Shown here: positions 13,934 to 25,842 of the stretch, one piece after another
Position numbering within the stretch: position 1 is the stretch's first letter
Layout of the letters: each line of letters begins with the position of its first letter
Assembly (NCBI RefSeq): GCF_022201045.2
Contig: NC_068558.1
Coordinates: 48,711,501 to 48,775,500, forward strand
Source of the DNA: Citrus sinensis
Taxonomy: Eukaryota; Streptophyta; Magnoliopsida; Sapindales; Rutaceae
DNA: 64,000 bases
Direction: 5' to 3'
Translations under genes and position numbers: made by a program
The notes under the pieces: model-generated
Told to the model about the DNA's origin: nothing
Databases searched by the model: none
What the model saw: only the letters and a program-made list of their open reading frames with translations

Positions 13934-16184
13934 AAATCTTTGTAGGGTTAGAATTGATGAAATAGCTAGTTTTTGTTCGATGAGTTTTGTATATACTTCA
14001 TCAACAAAATGAAAATTTGGCACGTAGCAATACAACAAATTTAAGAAATAAATGAAAGAAACAAAGTTTCGTTATATCATGGATGTTTTTTTTTTTTCTT
14101 CGTTGAACTTTTTATTTCCATCATTTTTTTATGTTAGATTCTCACAATTTATCTTTCAATGGTATATTTTTTTTGGACGCGGTGATTTTTTTTTTTATAG
14201 ATAAATTTACTTACCCCTTTAAGGAAAAGGGGAAAGAAAATTGAGCTTATTAAGGTTTGTTTAATCTCAATAGCTTTATGTTATGAGGCAGCAGGCTGTA
14301 AATTGGAGTAATTCATAAGATTTTTTAATGTTAAAAAAAGGCTATCATATGAAACATTAGATTGTTAATACTTAATAGTAGAGTAAAAAGTTCGTCAAGT
14401 AGGTGGCTGGCTGAACGGTTTGTTAGGATTTTGTCAGGATCTGACAGTGGATCGTCATGATGAATTTGATCAGATATAATAATATTGATGATAGTTAATT
14501 TGTTAAGATTTTTTTTTACTTTTCTTTCGTATATACGTGGGGTTAAAGAACCCAGAGGGTGTGGTACGGTAAAATAAATTAGTGATTAAGGGTGATGTTC
14601 AGTGATAATTATATTTCAAAGTGTAGCATTACTTGAATCGAAGCTATTGCATTAAAGCTGGTGGGTGTATTGTGATATTCATGTCTCTACATAATGAATG
14701 ATAATGTTGAAATTGGACTTTGTGCCTGAGCGATCACTTCACCAGGCTCTGTAACTGTGATCTATAAGTTTCCAAGCTGGCTTCTGGTAACAAGACCTGA
14801 AACTGGGGCAACTTCTGCCACATGACATCTGAATCGATCTGTCCAAATTTCTATCTTACTCGAGGAGCGAGGTACAGGCCTCTCTGTGCTGATCATCCAA
14901 ATTTTATCTACGGGTACGGCTATGATCTGAATCATTATATAATTATCATACATATAGAAGCTTAAACGGTCTTGGATCCTGTATGTTTTTGTATTTTAAA
15001 GAAAGGGAAACAAAACAAGGGTATCCTATGCGACAAGTTGGGTGGTAAATTTATAATCAACCATGGTGAAGATTTAATGAAACCATTTTAAAGATGGAAA
15101 GTGCCAAACCACAGTAATGATTGAGAGATCCTAAATGAATCTTTAATATTGATTTTACTAAGAGGTTGAATCTGTGAAAATGATTACGGCCTAGATATAA
15201 TAATATTCAATGCTCTACCCCACTTAAGTACACCATATTAATTTGCATCTACTCTTCTTTAAAGAGGGGGGGGGGGGGGCAAAACAATTGATATTATGAA
15301 AAAACCGAACACAAACGGGGGGTGGATTAGATTTGACACACACCTGAAAACTAATTGGTTTGTCTAAAAAAAAAAAAAAATAAAGATTTTAAGGGTTAAA
15401 AATTAAAAAAAAAAGTCGAACATAACTAGAATTGAACCATGTAGATTCGGTTCGTAATTTTTAAAATATCTATTCGATTCACCTCAGTTCGATTTAAAAA
15501 AAAAAAAGAAAAAAGAGCCGTATCCACCCCTAATTTTTATTTTTTTAATTTTTTTAGTGTCCTCTGGTTTAAAACAAAACTTTCCATTGTGTGAAATGAA
15601 AGCACACTTTGAGTGGCTAGTGATGAATGCAAATCTTTCGACCCAAAAGATTTTGCCATTGAAATTGGGCTTACGATCGCCAAATTATTGTCTAATTCTA
15701 CAGTCCAAGCCCATATCATTTTAACCTCGATAAACGTCAGCCGTCGATTTTGACGACTTCCATAGGTTGATACTCCCGTAGTATATATACTATGATTACC
15801 GAGCGTCGTTTGACTTCATTAACAGAATCCTGAACGAAGACACAACCATTTTGCTAATTTACAAAAAACACCCTGTAATAGCTACCAATTCATAGCCATC
15901 TTTGAAGTCGTTCCAAGGAAATACAAATATTGTCAAGTCTAACGCACGAAATATTTAACTGACTGAATTTCCCGTTTGAGTTCTGACGGTTTTAATTTCA
16001 TTTTCAGCTCACAAACATAAACAAACCCCCCATCATCATATTCATTTCCTCACTCTTTCCACTTTGCTTAAACCCCAAGACTCTCTCATTCGTATAGTTA
16101 AATCAAAACTTACTTTCTATTATATATCATTTCTCAAGTCTGAAGATCTAGAGAAGTCCACAACAAGATCAAAAGGATTTAATT
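13934..16184. other. Intergenic region, no gene seen
   Basis: AT-rich spacer with several A/T homopolymers and a 14-base G run (15266-15279). The part around 15300-15530 has A-tracts and short motifs resembling a decayed retroelement, but no coding content. The 3' UTR of the BRH1-like gene probably occupies the first few hundred bases. Confidence 0.6.
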
Positions 16185-17249
16185 ATGCACAAAAGGACTA
16201 TAGCTGTTATCGTGTTGCTTGGATCTTTTATGCTGAGCGTAAAATCTGATCTACCATGTGATGACAGTAGATGCAAAACGGGTTCCTGCAACAGCACCGG
16301 TGCTTGCATTTGTAATATTCCTGATCCATCCACGATCTTAGACGGCGATCGCCCCTTTCTCGGGTACGTATGTTATTACAATTAATGATCATCGTTAATT
16401 CCTTAGATGATCTCATCATTATAGATCCATTCTTAGAGCATAGCCAAGATGCATATATTTATGTGTGTTTGTGTTTGGAAAATGGAATACACACAGGGGA
16501 AAGTTTTGTGACGAAGAGATGACAATGTGTGATGGAACAAACGAATTTTGGTGTGAGCATGGAGGGAAATGTGAAGAGATAGTTCAGGGGGAGATGTATG
16601 ACTGCAAATGCCCTGCAGGGTATGCAGGTGAGCATTGTGAGCATTCTGGGACTCCTTGTGGTCAGATATTCTGCTTTCATGAGGCTCAATGCTTGGCTCT
16701 ATCTCAAGTACATAATGCTTGCGATTGCCCTCCTGATTGGAAAGGAAGTGCTGATTGCTCTCTCCCAACACTATCACAAACAGGTCATTCATTCTGCTTG
16801 TGTTATATAATTAACACTTCAATTTTATCATCAACAATCTCATTTTAAAACTTTAACTATAGTTGTTCTGATGAGTATCGTACGTATCTCTAATACTTGT
16901 TTCCGATTCTTCTGTAAATTTAACCATAGCCAGGTATCCCCAAGACAAAATCAGCAACAATGCTAATGTGGGTGTAGTTCATCTTTTCCCAAACCAGTTT
17001 TGAGAATACCCCTTTTGCTTCATGTCAAGGCTGAAGCTAAGTCACTGGATTTCTTCTTATTATTATTATTTTGTTATTCTACAGTGGATGGTTGGGTTCT
17101 TGGCCTTTTCATGTTCAGCGGGAGCTGTTGTAGGAGGTGCTATCTACGCCAAGAAATTATTCAAAAAGAAATCAAACACTGCTCCAAGATTCCAGCAACT
17201 ATCAAGTGTGCAGACTCAAGATATATTGGACGGCGATGAGAATGAATGA
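16185..17249 (+). CDS. Small secreted/membrane protein with EGF-like domains
   Basis: Predicted 222-residue protein from exons 16185-16363, 16497-16783, 16934-16971 and 17085-17249, all with GT..AG borders and matching phase. Order: N-terminal signal peptide (TIAVIVLLGSFMLSVKS), a Cys-rich segment (CDDSRCKTGSC...CIC), an EGF-like module with the pattern WCEHGGKCEEI...DCKCPAGYAGEHC, a second Cys-rich module (CGQIFCFHEAQC...CDCPPDW), then a C-terminal membrane helix (about residues 165-190, MLMWWMVGFLAFSC...GGAIYA) followed by a basic tail (KKLFKKK). The topology suggests a type I membrane protein with the EGF-like part outside the cell. Plant relatives are often annotated as notch-like or EGF-like proteins of unknown function; I assign none. 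The 38-nt third exon is the least certain part. Confidence 0.75.
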
Positions 17250-19461
17250 TTCAATGATCCGCAATTAATGATTCCTCACACCTTTGATCTGTGTATATAT
17301 ATTTTTTTGGGGGGGCTTTTTCAGGGTCTTATATCTTGTATTAATTTTAAAAAGGTTGTATGACTATATCTATTGGGAAATATCAGTTGTCAGTGACTTA
17401 TGCCGTTATATATGATTAAGAATTCGTTTAAATTTCTTCGATGAATTCAGATATAAACTATCGTGCAGTGTACCAGACTCCCTGTAGAAACCCTAATCTA
17501 GGTCTTGAAGAAAAGGGTCCAAGCAAATAATACTACACTTGCACCGATCTCACTCGAGGCTCGAGGAATGATGATGAATGATGATCTGCTAAATAAAAGA
17601 TTTTATTCCCGGTCACCATGTCTATGCACAGCACTGGATTTAAAAAGATGTCGGTTGACGTGATCACCCAGGTAGTTTAATTATGCATGTACCGGACAGC
17701 TTTCACATTACTTCATTTAAGAAACCTTCTTCTCTCCAATTAAGGTGCGCTTTTCGTGCTAAATTGGCTACTATTATATATATATACACATCAGTATTAA
17801 TTCAACAATGTGTGTACGGGGAGAATACAAAGATAACGTGGCTAAATATCAGCTAGTCTCTTGTTTCATGATCAATTCAAAATTATTTTTTTTTTGTCGG
17901 TTTTTCTATTGGGCCAAGCCCATTCTTTTGACCCCAAAACACAGAAATCCTAACCCGGTTCTGTTATAAATTCTTTCTTGTGAATTATGTGAACGCAAGA
18001 AGAATAACCGGAATATGAGCTTCAGGGTGAAAAAAATCACTACGTGATACTGATACGCAGGCTGCAAAGGAGGCGCGATGTATTAGCTGGCAGGGTTCAC
18101 CTCTGATACCGCTTCTTTACCAGTCTAATTAATTAACATATTGTACTTTTACAGTACTGAGCTGAACCAAATTAAGGGGGAAAAAGAAAAATAAAAAAAA
18201 ATATCTGAAGGGCTATTCTCAGCATTTCTGCTGGTTTCTGAATTATCGGGCATTTATACAAACGTCAAGGCATCTGGGGAGTAAAATTACCATCCGTCTA
18301 AAACTTTTCGGAATTCAACTTCCTAATAAAATTAATGAGTAAAAAATTACACTCAACCTAGCTCAATTTTGGAACGATTGTTTGTTTACATGCAGATGAT
18401 ACATAGGCCAAAATGGATAATATATAGAATTTAGTTATGTTTTATAGGCCAATTGCAGCGGCAAGTGGTGGGTCAGTTTAGAACGGTGTAGGTCCTTAGC
18501 GCACTTTGTTTCATCGTTCTAATTTTAATTACCTCTTAGTTTCCGCTAAAGATTGTCCTGCCGGGTGACACGTCTGCCTGGTGTCACCCCTTTCCAAAAA
18601 ATATATATATATACACACACACAAACACACATTGGCATTACCTAATCTCTGGATTATTCGCTGCATTTATGCCCTGAAAGCTCTAATGTCCGCAAAGACA
18701 TCACAGCCGTTGCTGGGGTTCCCTTCCTTTAGCCTACACATCAAATTCATTTTTGACGTGGGCCAAACGTGGTTGCGACTTCCTTTCACCGCGCGTGCAC
18801 ATTAGCGCGTCTCTTCCACGCTTCATTCCTTCCCTCTCTGTTCGAGGAGGAAAGAATCGGAGATGTTAGGTTACAGGATCTTCTGAACCATCTCACCCTT
18901 TTTAAACCAACGAATTCTCCATAATACCCCTTTACGCAGGCCTACTGTTGGAGAAGTGGAACACATAAAAGGAGACTGACTCTTCCAGTATCGGCATATA
19001 CAATCCTTGAAATATATTCAACTGGGCAAGTAATGCTCAATCTGTACGTAGCTTATCATGGAAGTGGGCTGCACGTGATAATTTCTTATAAAAGAAAAAC
19101 AAATAGCTTTGGACAACTATCGTGACGTGTAATAGCGGCAGCTTTCTTTTTACTCCCAAAGAAATCTCCGCAAATAAATATAAAACAAAAGGGCAAGATT
19201 GTCAAGAAAAAGAAAACGAGACGAAACATATGAAGGGCCGAGAAAGCAACAGAAAGTTAAGAAACCCTGATTATCGAGTTCTGTGAGATCTGCAAAAAAC
19301 CATGAGAGAGAGACCCGCCTGTGAAAGAGAGAGAGAGAGAAAAAAAATTAAATTATAAACACAAAAAAAAAGAATAAAATAAGATAAAATAAAAAGAAGC
19401 TTTTAAGATCTAAATATAAATACCGGTCTCTATTATACCTGTTTATTATCTATCTTAGAAT
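17250..19461. other. Intergenic region between the EGF-like and WRC genes
   Basis: No gene recognised. It contains the 3' UTR of the EGF-like gene, AT and CA dinucleotide runs (18600-18632), a 9-bp perfect inverted repeat (18563-18589), and a purine-rich GA/A tract (19326-19375). TATAAATA at 19415-19422 is a possible but unusually close TATA box for the WRC gene. Confidence 0.6.
18563..18589. repeat. Short perfect inverted repeat with ABRE-like core
   Basis: Arms GGGTGACAC (18563-18571) and GTGTCACCC (18581-18589) around a 9-nt spacer. The left arm runs into GACACGTC, an ACGT-type motif. It could be a hairpin or a binding site for a dimeric factor; no gene sits close to it. Confidence 0.6.
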
Positions 19462-20797
19462 ATGAGGATTCGCAAGAACGCGAAGCTCTCTTCGATATTG
19501 CCTTCGCACGCTTCAACACCAGAGACTCTGCAGACACACGTGTGCCAGCTGAACCAGTCGCCATGGGATGTGATTCCTTTCTCTCAAGACAGCTGCCCAT
19601 CTTTAATTTATCAAGTGAGTTTACTTTCTCGTTGTTGATATTATCACAGATCTATCGAAACCCTCCTGTATTTTACCCTCCATTTATCTGCATTTTCACT
19701 TCCGGGTTCTAGGGTTTTGTGAACACACTCCATTAGGGTTTCATTAAAACCCTAAATTTTCTCGTTTTTGTCGTGTATTCACATTCAAACAGTCGATTAG
19801 GGTAATGGATCGTTGCCATTTCTCGCTATTATCGCGTGTTATCAGCTCTTATTCTTCTGCGTTTTGCTTCTCAGTTCGAAGGAGAAGATAGCTTCACAGG
19901 AAATGGGAGCTTCGGGGAATCTATGGGCGCTGTTGAGAGGTAATCAACTATTCTTCTTCAAATCGAATCTTTGGTTTCAATTTTGTCTCATATTTTTATC
20001 TTCATCGAGTGTTAGGGTTTTTTATTTTTTTATTTTTTTATTTTTTGTAATTCATCATTTTCGAATAGTAATACAAAAGGGCAGTAATTATCCAAAAATT
20101 TGTGATGGGTAGCGAGCCTCAATGTGTTTGTGATTGTAAATATGTTGCATATACGCGCAGCGTGGCTTCGTTGATGGACGGAGAAGAGAAGGCAGTAATG
20201 TTCAAAGTGGATGAAATGGTTGTCGACGATAATGAGAATGTGTTCGACAGTAACGAAGAAATTAAAGTGGATGACGAATTTGGGCTCGATAATGATTATA
20301 AACCTCCAGCTTGTTGCATAAAGACAGATGGCAAGGGCTGGCACTGCAGAAACGAGCCCAAATACGGGCACAACTTGTGCGACCATCACTTATCTTTGCT
20401 CAAATCTTACAGCAACGGCACCTGTTCTTCTGTTACCCACTCTATCAAGAAACCTGACAAGGCAGTGGCCTTCAGTCGACGAGGCCGAGCTCGGGCAGCG
20501 AAGAAGGGTTCGTCGTCGAGTTCAAATCCGTACGAATTTTACTATTATTCTGGGTTTGGGCCTTCGTGGGGAAAAAGGAGAGGGGATAGAGTAATTGGAG
20601 AGAAAAAATGCGAAGCCGAAGAAGCTCACGAGAATACCCCACCGAACGATAAAACGCCGTCGTCTTCCTCACAAATTGATAATGATGAATTTGATTTTGT
20701 TGATGATGAATATGACGAGGATGACGAGAATGGAGATAGTGGAAAGAAGAGAACGAGGAAGCCTGTGAAAGCAAGATCATTAAAATCTCTCATGTGA
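19462..20797 (+). CDS. WRC-domain nuclear protein
   Basis: Three exons, 19462-19614, 19875-19939 and 20113-20797, give a 300-residue protein in continuous frame. Exon 1 encodes a conserved plant N terminus (MRIRKNAKLSSILPS, then CQLNQSPWDVIPF). The WRC zinc finger is at residues 140-165: C-x9-C-x10-C-x2-H, including GWHCRNEPKYGHNLCDHH. In growth-regulating factors and related proteins this domain serves DNA binding and nuclear targeting. Basic patches follow (SRRGRARAAKKG) and a strongly acidic tail (about residues 265-285), ending in another basic stretch (KKRTRKPVKARS). There is no QLQ domain, so it is not a canonical GRF. Function is unknown beyond likely nuclear or chromatin action. Exon 2 is supported by phase and splice motifs. 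Confidence 0.85.
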
Positions 20798-23144
20798 GCC
20801 AGGGTTTGTAGATCGCACGGATGCTGGGTTATGCTGGGTTTCTTTTGTTTTTGTGTTTAGTATCGAATGTTTTATGATTATCGTTTTTTTTTTTTTTTTT
20901 TTTAATTTTAACTTTGGGTAAGTGGTTAGGGTTACTGGTTTTCGGACCTTTTTTTTTTTTTTATGATTAGAATTACTCTTTAACATGGCAGTGGCGGTCT
21001 TTCTATGGTGTGACTCCAGTAGACCGAAGGGATTGTGTACTAAATCGATGTTTTGAAATGTAAGGGTAGTTTTGTAAATTTCCACTTTATGTTACAATTT
21101 GCAGTAGGTTTTGCATAGATCTTGTTACTTGTACTTAGTCGTGCATGCAATCTATGGAGAGAATCATTTTCTTTTCAAATAATTATTAGGTTTGGTCAAT
21201 TTCAATTTGTAATGTGACAATCACGTGGACTTAAAATTTCATCTATTTTCACATTATTTTCTTTTGTTGTTCCTAATTTCAGCACTTTATTTTTTCAATT
21301 ACGAAATTTATAATAAAGAGTTGGGTTAAATTATTGCATATAAATATATCTATTTATAAAACTTTTTTTGACAAATAATACAATCACAAATATTTTTGTA
21401 CAAACTGATATAACATAATAATAAGATTAATTGAGTAAAAATTCATATGAACCATATGATTTGTTTTTACTATTTATATTTTCAATCAAGCAATTATTTT
21501 TTGTCACATTAATTTAAACAATATTATTTGTACTTTATACATGCAATAAGGGATAAATAAGTATTACCATTTTGAGAATATTTTTTGTTAAAATAATTCT
21601 AAAAAAACAATTACTTAATGCAATTTTTCTCTTATAAAAAAAATATTTTATTTAATATATATCTTATGTTTGGAATGGAAGAATAATCCGAGTTTGTCCA
21701 TATCAATCATATGTATCCATTTTTTTATCATTAGTTCAACTTTTATTTATTCTTATATGGATTAAGATGAGCTCAGAGTAGATTCTCTATTATTACTCTA
21801 TTCAGTATTTACAAACATCAACAAAGAATAAACTCTAACTGGTAAGTTGTAACGTGATTAATAAGTGCTATTACCTTTGCAAAATGACTAAGTTACCTCT
21901 TTGTATGCGGGAATTGTCGCATTCACATAAGCAACAGATAATCGATTGCAAGGATGAATTCACTAGCTTCGTTGACTTTTACATGACCAAATTCAGTCTA
22001 CAACGCCTCCACAAACGAGAAAAAGATTCTGATACAAGTCCGAAAAGCATAATCCGGTCAATAAATAGAATGGATTACACAAGTCACGCACTCTATAATC
22101 GGTTTGACGATAATTGTTAAAAATCTAACGTTGATATTGTACACAAGTAAACCAGAGGAAAATGAATCTTTAATTAGGTTGATAACACCAAAAATAATAA
22201 ATAAAAACAAACATGGCACTTTTGGCCCAGAAAAATTGGACTATCAAAATTAGTATAACCACAAGAATTAATCCGGTTTGATTAAAAACTGTCACAATCA
22301 AATATGTAGGTTTCATTTGCTAACTTACTCGAGTACAAAAGAAAGTACAGGATCCTTCGGGTTTATGCTGTTGTCGATCGACAGAAGCAAATTACCAACA
22401 GAGTATATAAGAGATATTTTCTTTTTCTAATTATTGTAATAATCCACGCACTCCGAAAGCACGTGGAGCACACTTGAGAAAAGGGACTCCGACATTCAAC
22501 ATGTCGTAATTTGTAAATTGTGACCTTGTTTTCGCACAGTGCTCAGTCGGGGCTCATGACTGGCCTGACGGGTGCCCTGTTGTCCTGCGACACACATTTT
22601 GTTATTATTTTTTATCCTCTTCGTTCTCAAATCTCACTCTGCATTATTATTTTCGACGAAAGAAAATCTGCCCTAACCAATTCAAGTAACAATGAATGAA
22701 TGGGCCACGGCATAAATTTGTAAATTTCCATATTTTAAATTGAATGGAATTACTTGAGCTTGAAGCCTACGAGATGAAGAAATTGAATATACCGTCAATG
22801 ATCTTGAGAATCAGCAATTGAAGATTATTATTATATAGCCCAAAAGACCGATGGGTAGACCGGATTTAGATTTTATTTTATATTTCTGGGAAATGAGGCA
22901 ATTGTCTATTAACTCCGCTTACTCAAAAGGGAGAAACTCGTATCATGACCAGAAAATTAGATAGTTACCATTCCGTATTTGCTAAAATGTTAAGACTCGA
23001 TATAGATAGATGCTGCTAAATATTACACATACATCGAAATTCCTAAGGTATGGAGATCATATGGATCGTACAGAGATAGGAAAGAGAAGCCAAAAGCCAC
23101 GGGGAAAATCATGTACAATAAAATACACTGTAGGGTAGTCGTGC
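20798..23144. other. Intergenic region between WRC and SYP71 genes
   Basis: AT-rich spacer holding the 3' UTRs of the two convergent genes. Long T runs occur at 20886-20903 and 20950-20962. An 88-codon open frame at 21854-22120 has no recognisable motif, signal or splice context. I see no other structure. Confidence 0.6.
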
Positions 23145-23231
23145 AAGATGTTGCTTGAACACCAACATCACTTTAACACACTGCATCTGGAAGATGTTGC
23201 TTGAACACCAACATCACTTTAACACACTGCA
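23145..23231. repeat. Tandem duplication covering the last SYP71 coding exon
   Basis: A 41-bp unit beginning AAGATGTTGCTTGAACACC is present twice and identical, at 23145-23185 and 23191-23231, separated by 5 bp (TCTGG; period 46 bp). On the minus strand each copy carries an acceptor (TGCAG) followed by TGTGTTAAAGTGA, the final 13 coding bases of SYP71. Confidence 0.95.
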
Positions 23232-25842
23232 ACAAACAAAAGGATACCGCAAACATGATAAGTTTTCATCATCAATAATGACCTAATTTAGATTTGCTCA
23301 TGTCTCAACCTAATATCAAACTTCACTGTTAAAATGATACAAGTAAAACACAAGCTACTTACTTGTATAAATAGGCAGCAATTCCTAGGATTATGCACAA
23401 GAGGATGATATCAATGCAGAAGTTTCGACTGGATCTCAGCTGAAATAAGATCAATAAGCAAACAGAAATGAGAGTAACGACGCTGTATAGTTGAGCTTAT
23501 TGAATAGAGCTTACAGGAGTCGAGCTTTTCTAAAAAGAGGTTTTTCCAATAGAGCTTTTGACAAAAAGTCATAGGATGTTTGGTTGTCAATTGAAAAAGC
23601 TTTTTTGAATTATTAGGCTCTTTGGTTCTACAACACTAAAAGTGCTTTTAAGTTGTTAAATTACCAAAAAAGATATACAAAGAACTAATTTCATAATCAT
23701 ACAAATTTCTACAAAATGCAACCAAACTATCAATTTATATGAAAATTACACATTTCTTCGGTGTTCAAATTCAACAAACAAGATTTTAGGGATTTTACAT
23801 ATACATATATATAAGGGTCCTTTGAAATTAACAAAACTGTGTTAGGTCATTTTTGACATTATATACAAAATAAAAAAGCTATTTTGCATCTAATCCCAAA
23901 AGCCCAAAAGCCCAAATTGTGGAAAAAGAGGCAAAATAGCTTTTGGAGAGCCCAAAACTTCTACTCCTTTCTTAATCACACACCACTAAAAACTTTGATA
24001 AGTGCTTTTGGAATAAAAAAAGCACTTAACGACCTTTTCAAAAGCCATACCAAACACACACTAAGGGCATAAAAATGGGGAAGGAGGGCATGGCTTCTGC
24101 ATTTGAATTAGGGTTTGCATATAAAATTGCAACCAAAAGATCTTAGTGATATATAATATCTTTACCTGGGTTAGAGTATCCTTGAGTCTCACGTTGGTAC
24201 TTTTCAGATCAGAGGTTGCCCTGTCAACCTGAATGATGTTCAAATAAAATTATTTATCAGTGAGGTTAATCCCTTCAAAGCAGAATACGTAATTGAATGT
24301 GGACTTCAAATTTTATTATTTTATTATTTTATTTTTAATGTTGTTCACCAATACCAAAAAATATTCCTAGAGGACACCCAATTTTGGCAAGGATTTTCTA
24401 TTCTTTGAATTAGTTGACCGTCATTGACTTCTCAATTTGATTAAATACAATTATGAAAATAGTACATTCTTTAAAAGGGAAACAAATACATGGAAAATTT
24501 CACCTCAAAATCACCAAGCAGTGGAAAAAAATAAGTTCGCATCAAGACATAGCTACCAGAATCTTGAAAAGAGGACCATCCAAGAGAGATCTGTTTTCCT
24601 ACTCCTAATAAATGCTATGCTCCCACCACACATTGGGAGATACCAACAAAGGAATAAAGGATTACCTTTTCATCAATTTCATCCATCATGGGCACTTGCC
24701 TGTCAATTTCCTGCACAAAGTACAGACAGAATGACGAAAATCAACATTTGATTCCACTATTTTTATAACACAAGAAATGGGAGAAAGGTACAAGAGCAAA
24801 CCTCATTCATGTCATGAGCCATGTTCTTCAATGTGTCCAAACCTTCCCCTATAACATCTAAACCTTGGTCCTGAAAAAGGTGTCAAATAGATATAAAATT
24901 GGAACTTTTTCAACTCATGATATCTAAACACAAATAATGTTTAAATTGCATAATAAATTATACTACTATTTAACATATTCTAGCTCCATAAACTCACAAA
25001 TACAAAACACTTGCCTGTTTCATTCTCCGCATCTCATACTCTTGCCTAAACCCACTCGACTCTTCGGTTTCTTGGAAATATTCATCATCAAATTTCCCAC
25101 CTAACAAATTAAAGAGGGAATATCAAAAAAAAAAAAAAACTAAGTACTAGTGTTTTTTTTTTTTTTCTTCTCTATAAATTAAGACAAATATGTACCTGAA
25201 TAAGTGTCAAATTTGATTCCTGTGTATGAGGCCGAAGTTGTCCCACCACCAGTTTGTTTAGCTGCAGCTGTTGAACCATCAGGTATCCCTTCAATTCTAT
25301 CTTTGAGAGCAGCAACTAAGTCACTTCGAGCCTCAAGTTCCTCTTTTGAAAGCCCTTTTACCTGAATAACGTAAGAATGCAATTATACAAGATTGATCTA
25401 TCACAATTCACTAAGTGAAATGAAATAATTTTTTTTTTTGAAACAAATACCTTTTTAAAAGCAAGTCTTTGTAATTTAGCCACTTCTTCAAGCAACCTAG
25501 CTTTTGTTCTTCGTATCTCCGCGTTCATCGCAACTGCCGTCGCACGATTTTTCTCTGTTGCTGCCGCCTCCGATTTCTAAAAAAAATTCCGATTTTTGAG
25601 AGTTGTAAAGTTAAACCCAAATAAGGAACCAAAAAAAAGAAAAAAAAAACAGTTGTTAAAGTTTAAATCAAAGAAGATAAAGTTACCTGCAGAGCAGCGT
25701 CGAGGTCGGCCTGAACGACGCCGTACAGGCGAGCGAAAGCGTCGTCGCCGTAGACGTTGAGCTCTTTTTGTTTATCGACATCGTACTTGTCATATTTCTT
25801 GCAAATCGCGTCGACTCTTGTGATCAAATCTATCACACTCAT
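23214..25842 (-). CDS. SYP71: Qc-SNARE syntaxin of plants 71
   Basis: Nine exons (25687-25842, 25451-25576, 25196-25361, 25015-25100, 24802-24870, 24666-24710, 24166-24228, 23363-23439, 23214-23226) total 801 nt and encode 266 residues, the size of Arabidopsis SYP71. The N terminus MSVIDLITRVDAICKKYDKYD and an N-terminal helical region are followed by the Qc-SNARE motif (about residues 179-237), whose central glutamine is in IDRQVPMMDE near residue 206. A C-terminal anchor (FCIDIILLCIILGIAAYLY) ends in NVLK. SYP71 works in membrane fusion at the ER and plasma membrane, partnering KNOLLE or SYP132-type syntaxins in cytokinesis. Most introns are GT..AG; the intron after exon 25015-25100 uses a GC donor. 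The last exon is only 13 nt and its acceptor is duplicated (see repeat). A TIR element sits in the intron 23440-24165. Confidence 0.95.
23572..24065. mobile_element. Probable hAT-like MITE in a SYP71 intron
   Basis: About 490 bp, bounded by imperfect terminal inverted repeats: left end GGATGTTTGGTTGTC, right end (reverse complement) GTGTGTTTGGTATGGC, both continuing into a GAAAAG-type motif. The interior repeats AAAAGC/GCTTTT motifs and has no coding capacity. The ends resemble hAT-type MITEs, but I could not identify a clean 8-bp target duplication, so class and limits are approximate. Confidence 0.45.

Noticed and set aside
13538..14038. 166-codon minus-strand frame over the BRH1-like gene
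   Set aside because: Exact antisense shadow of the RING-H2 coding sequence, with no motif of its own.
15240..15540. Possible short retroelement relic with A-tracts
   Set aside because: Only homopolymers and a few short GGTGGAT-type words are visible; no defined ends or target duplication.
21854..22120. 88-codon open frame in the WRC-SYP71 spacer
   Set aside because: No recognisable domain, signal peptide, splice context or promoter; expected by chance in this length of DNA.
24437..24751. 104-codon plus-strand frame inside SYP71
   Set aside because: Overlaps intron and exon 24666-24710 of SYP71 in antisense; no independent signal.
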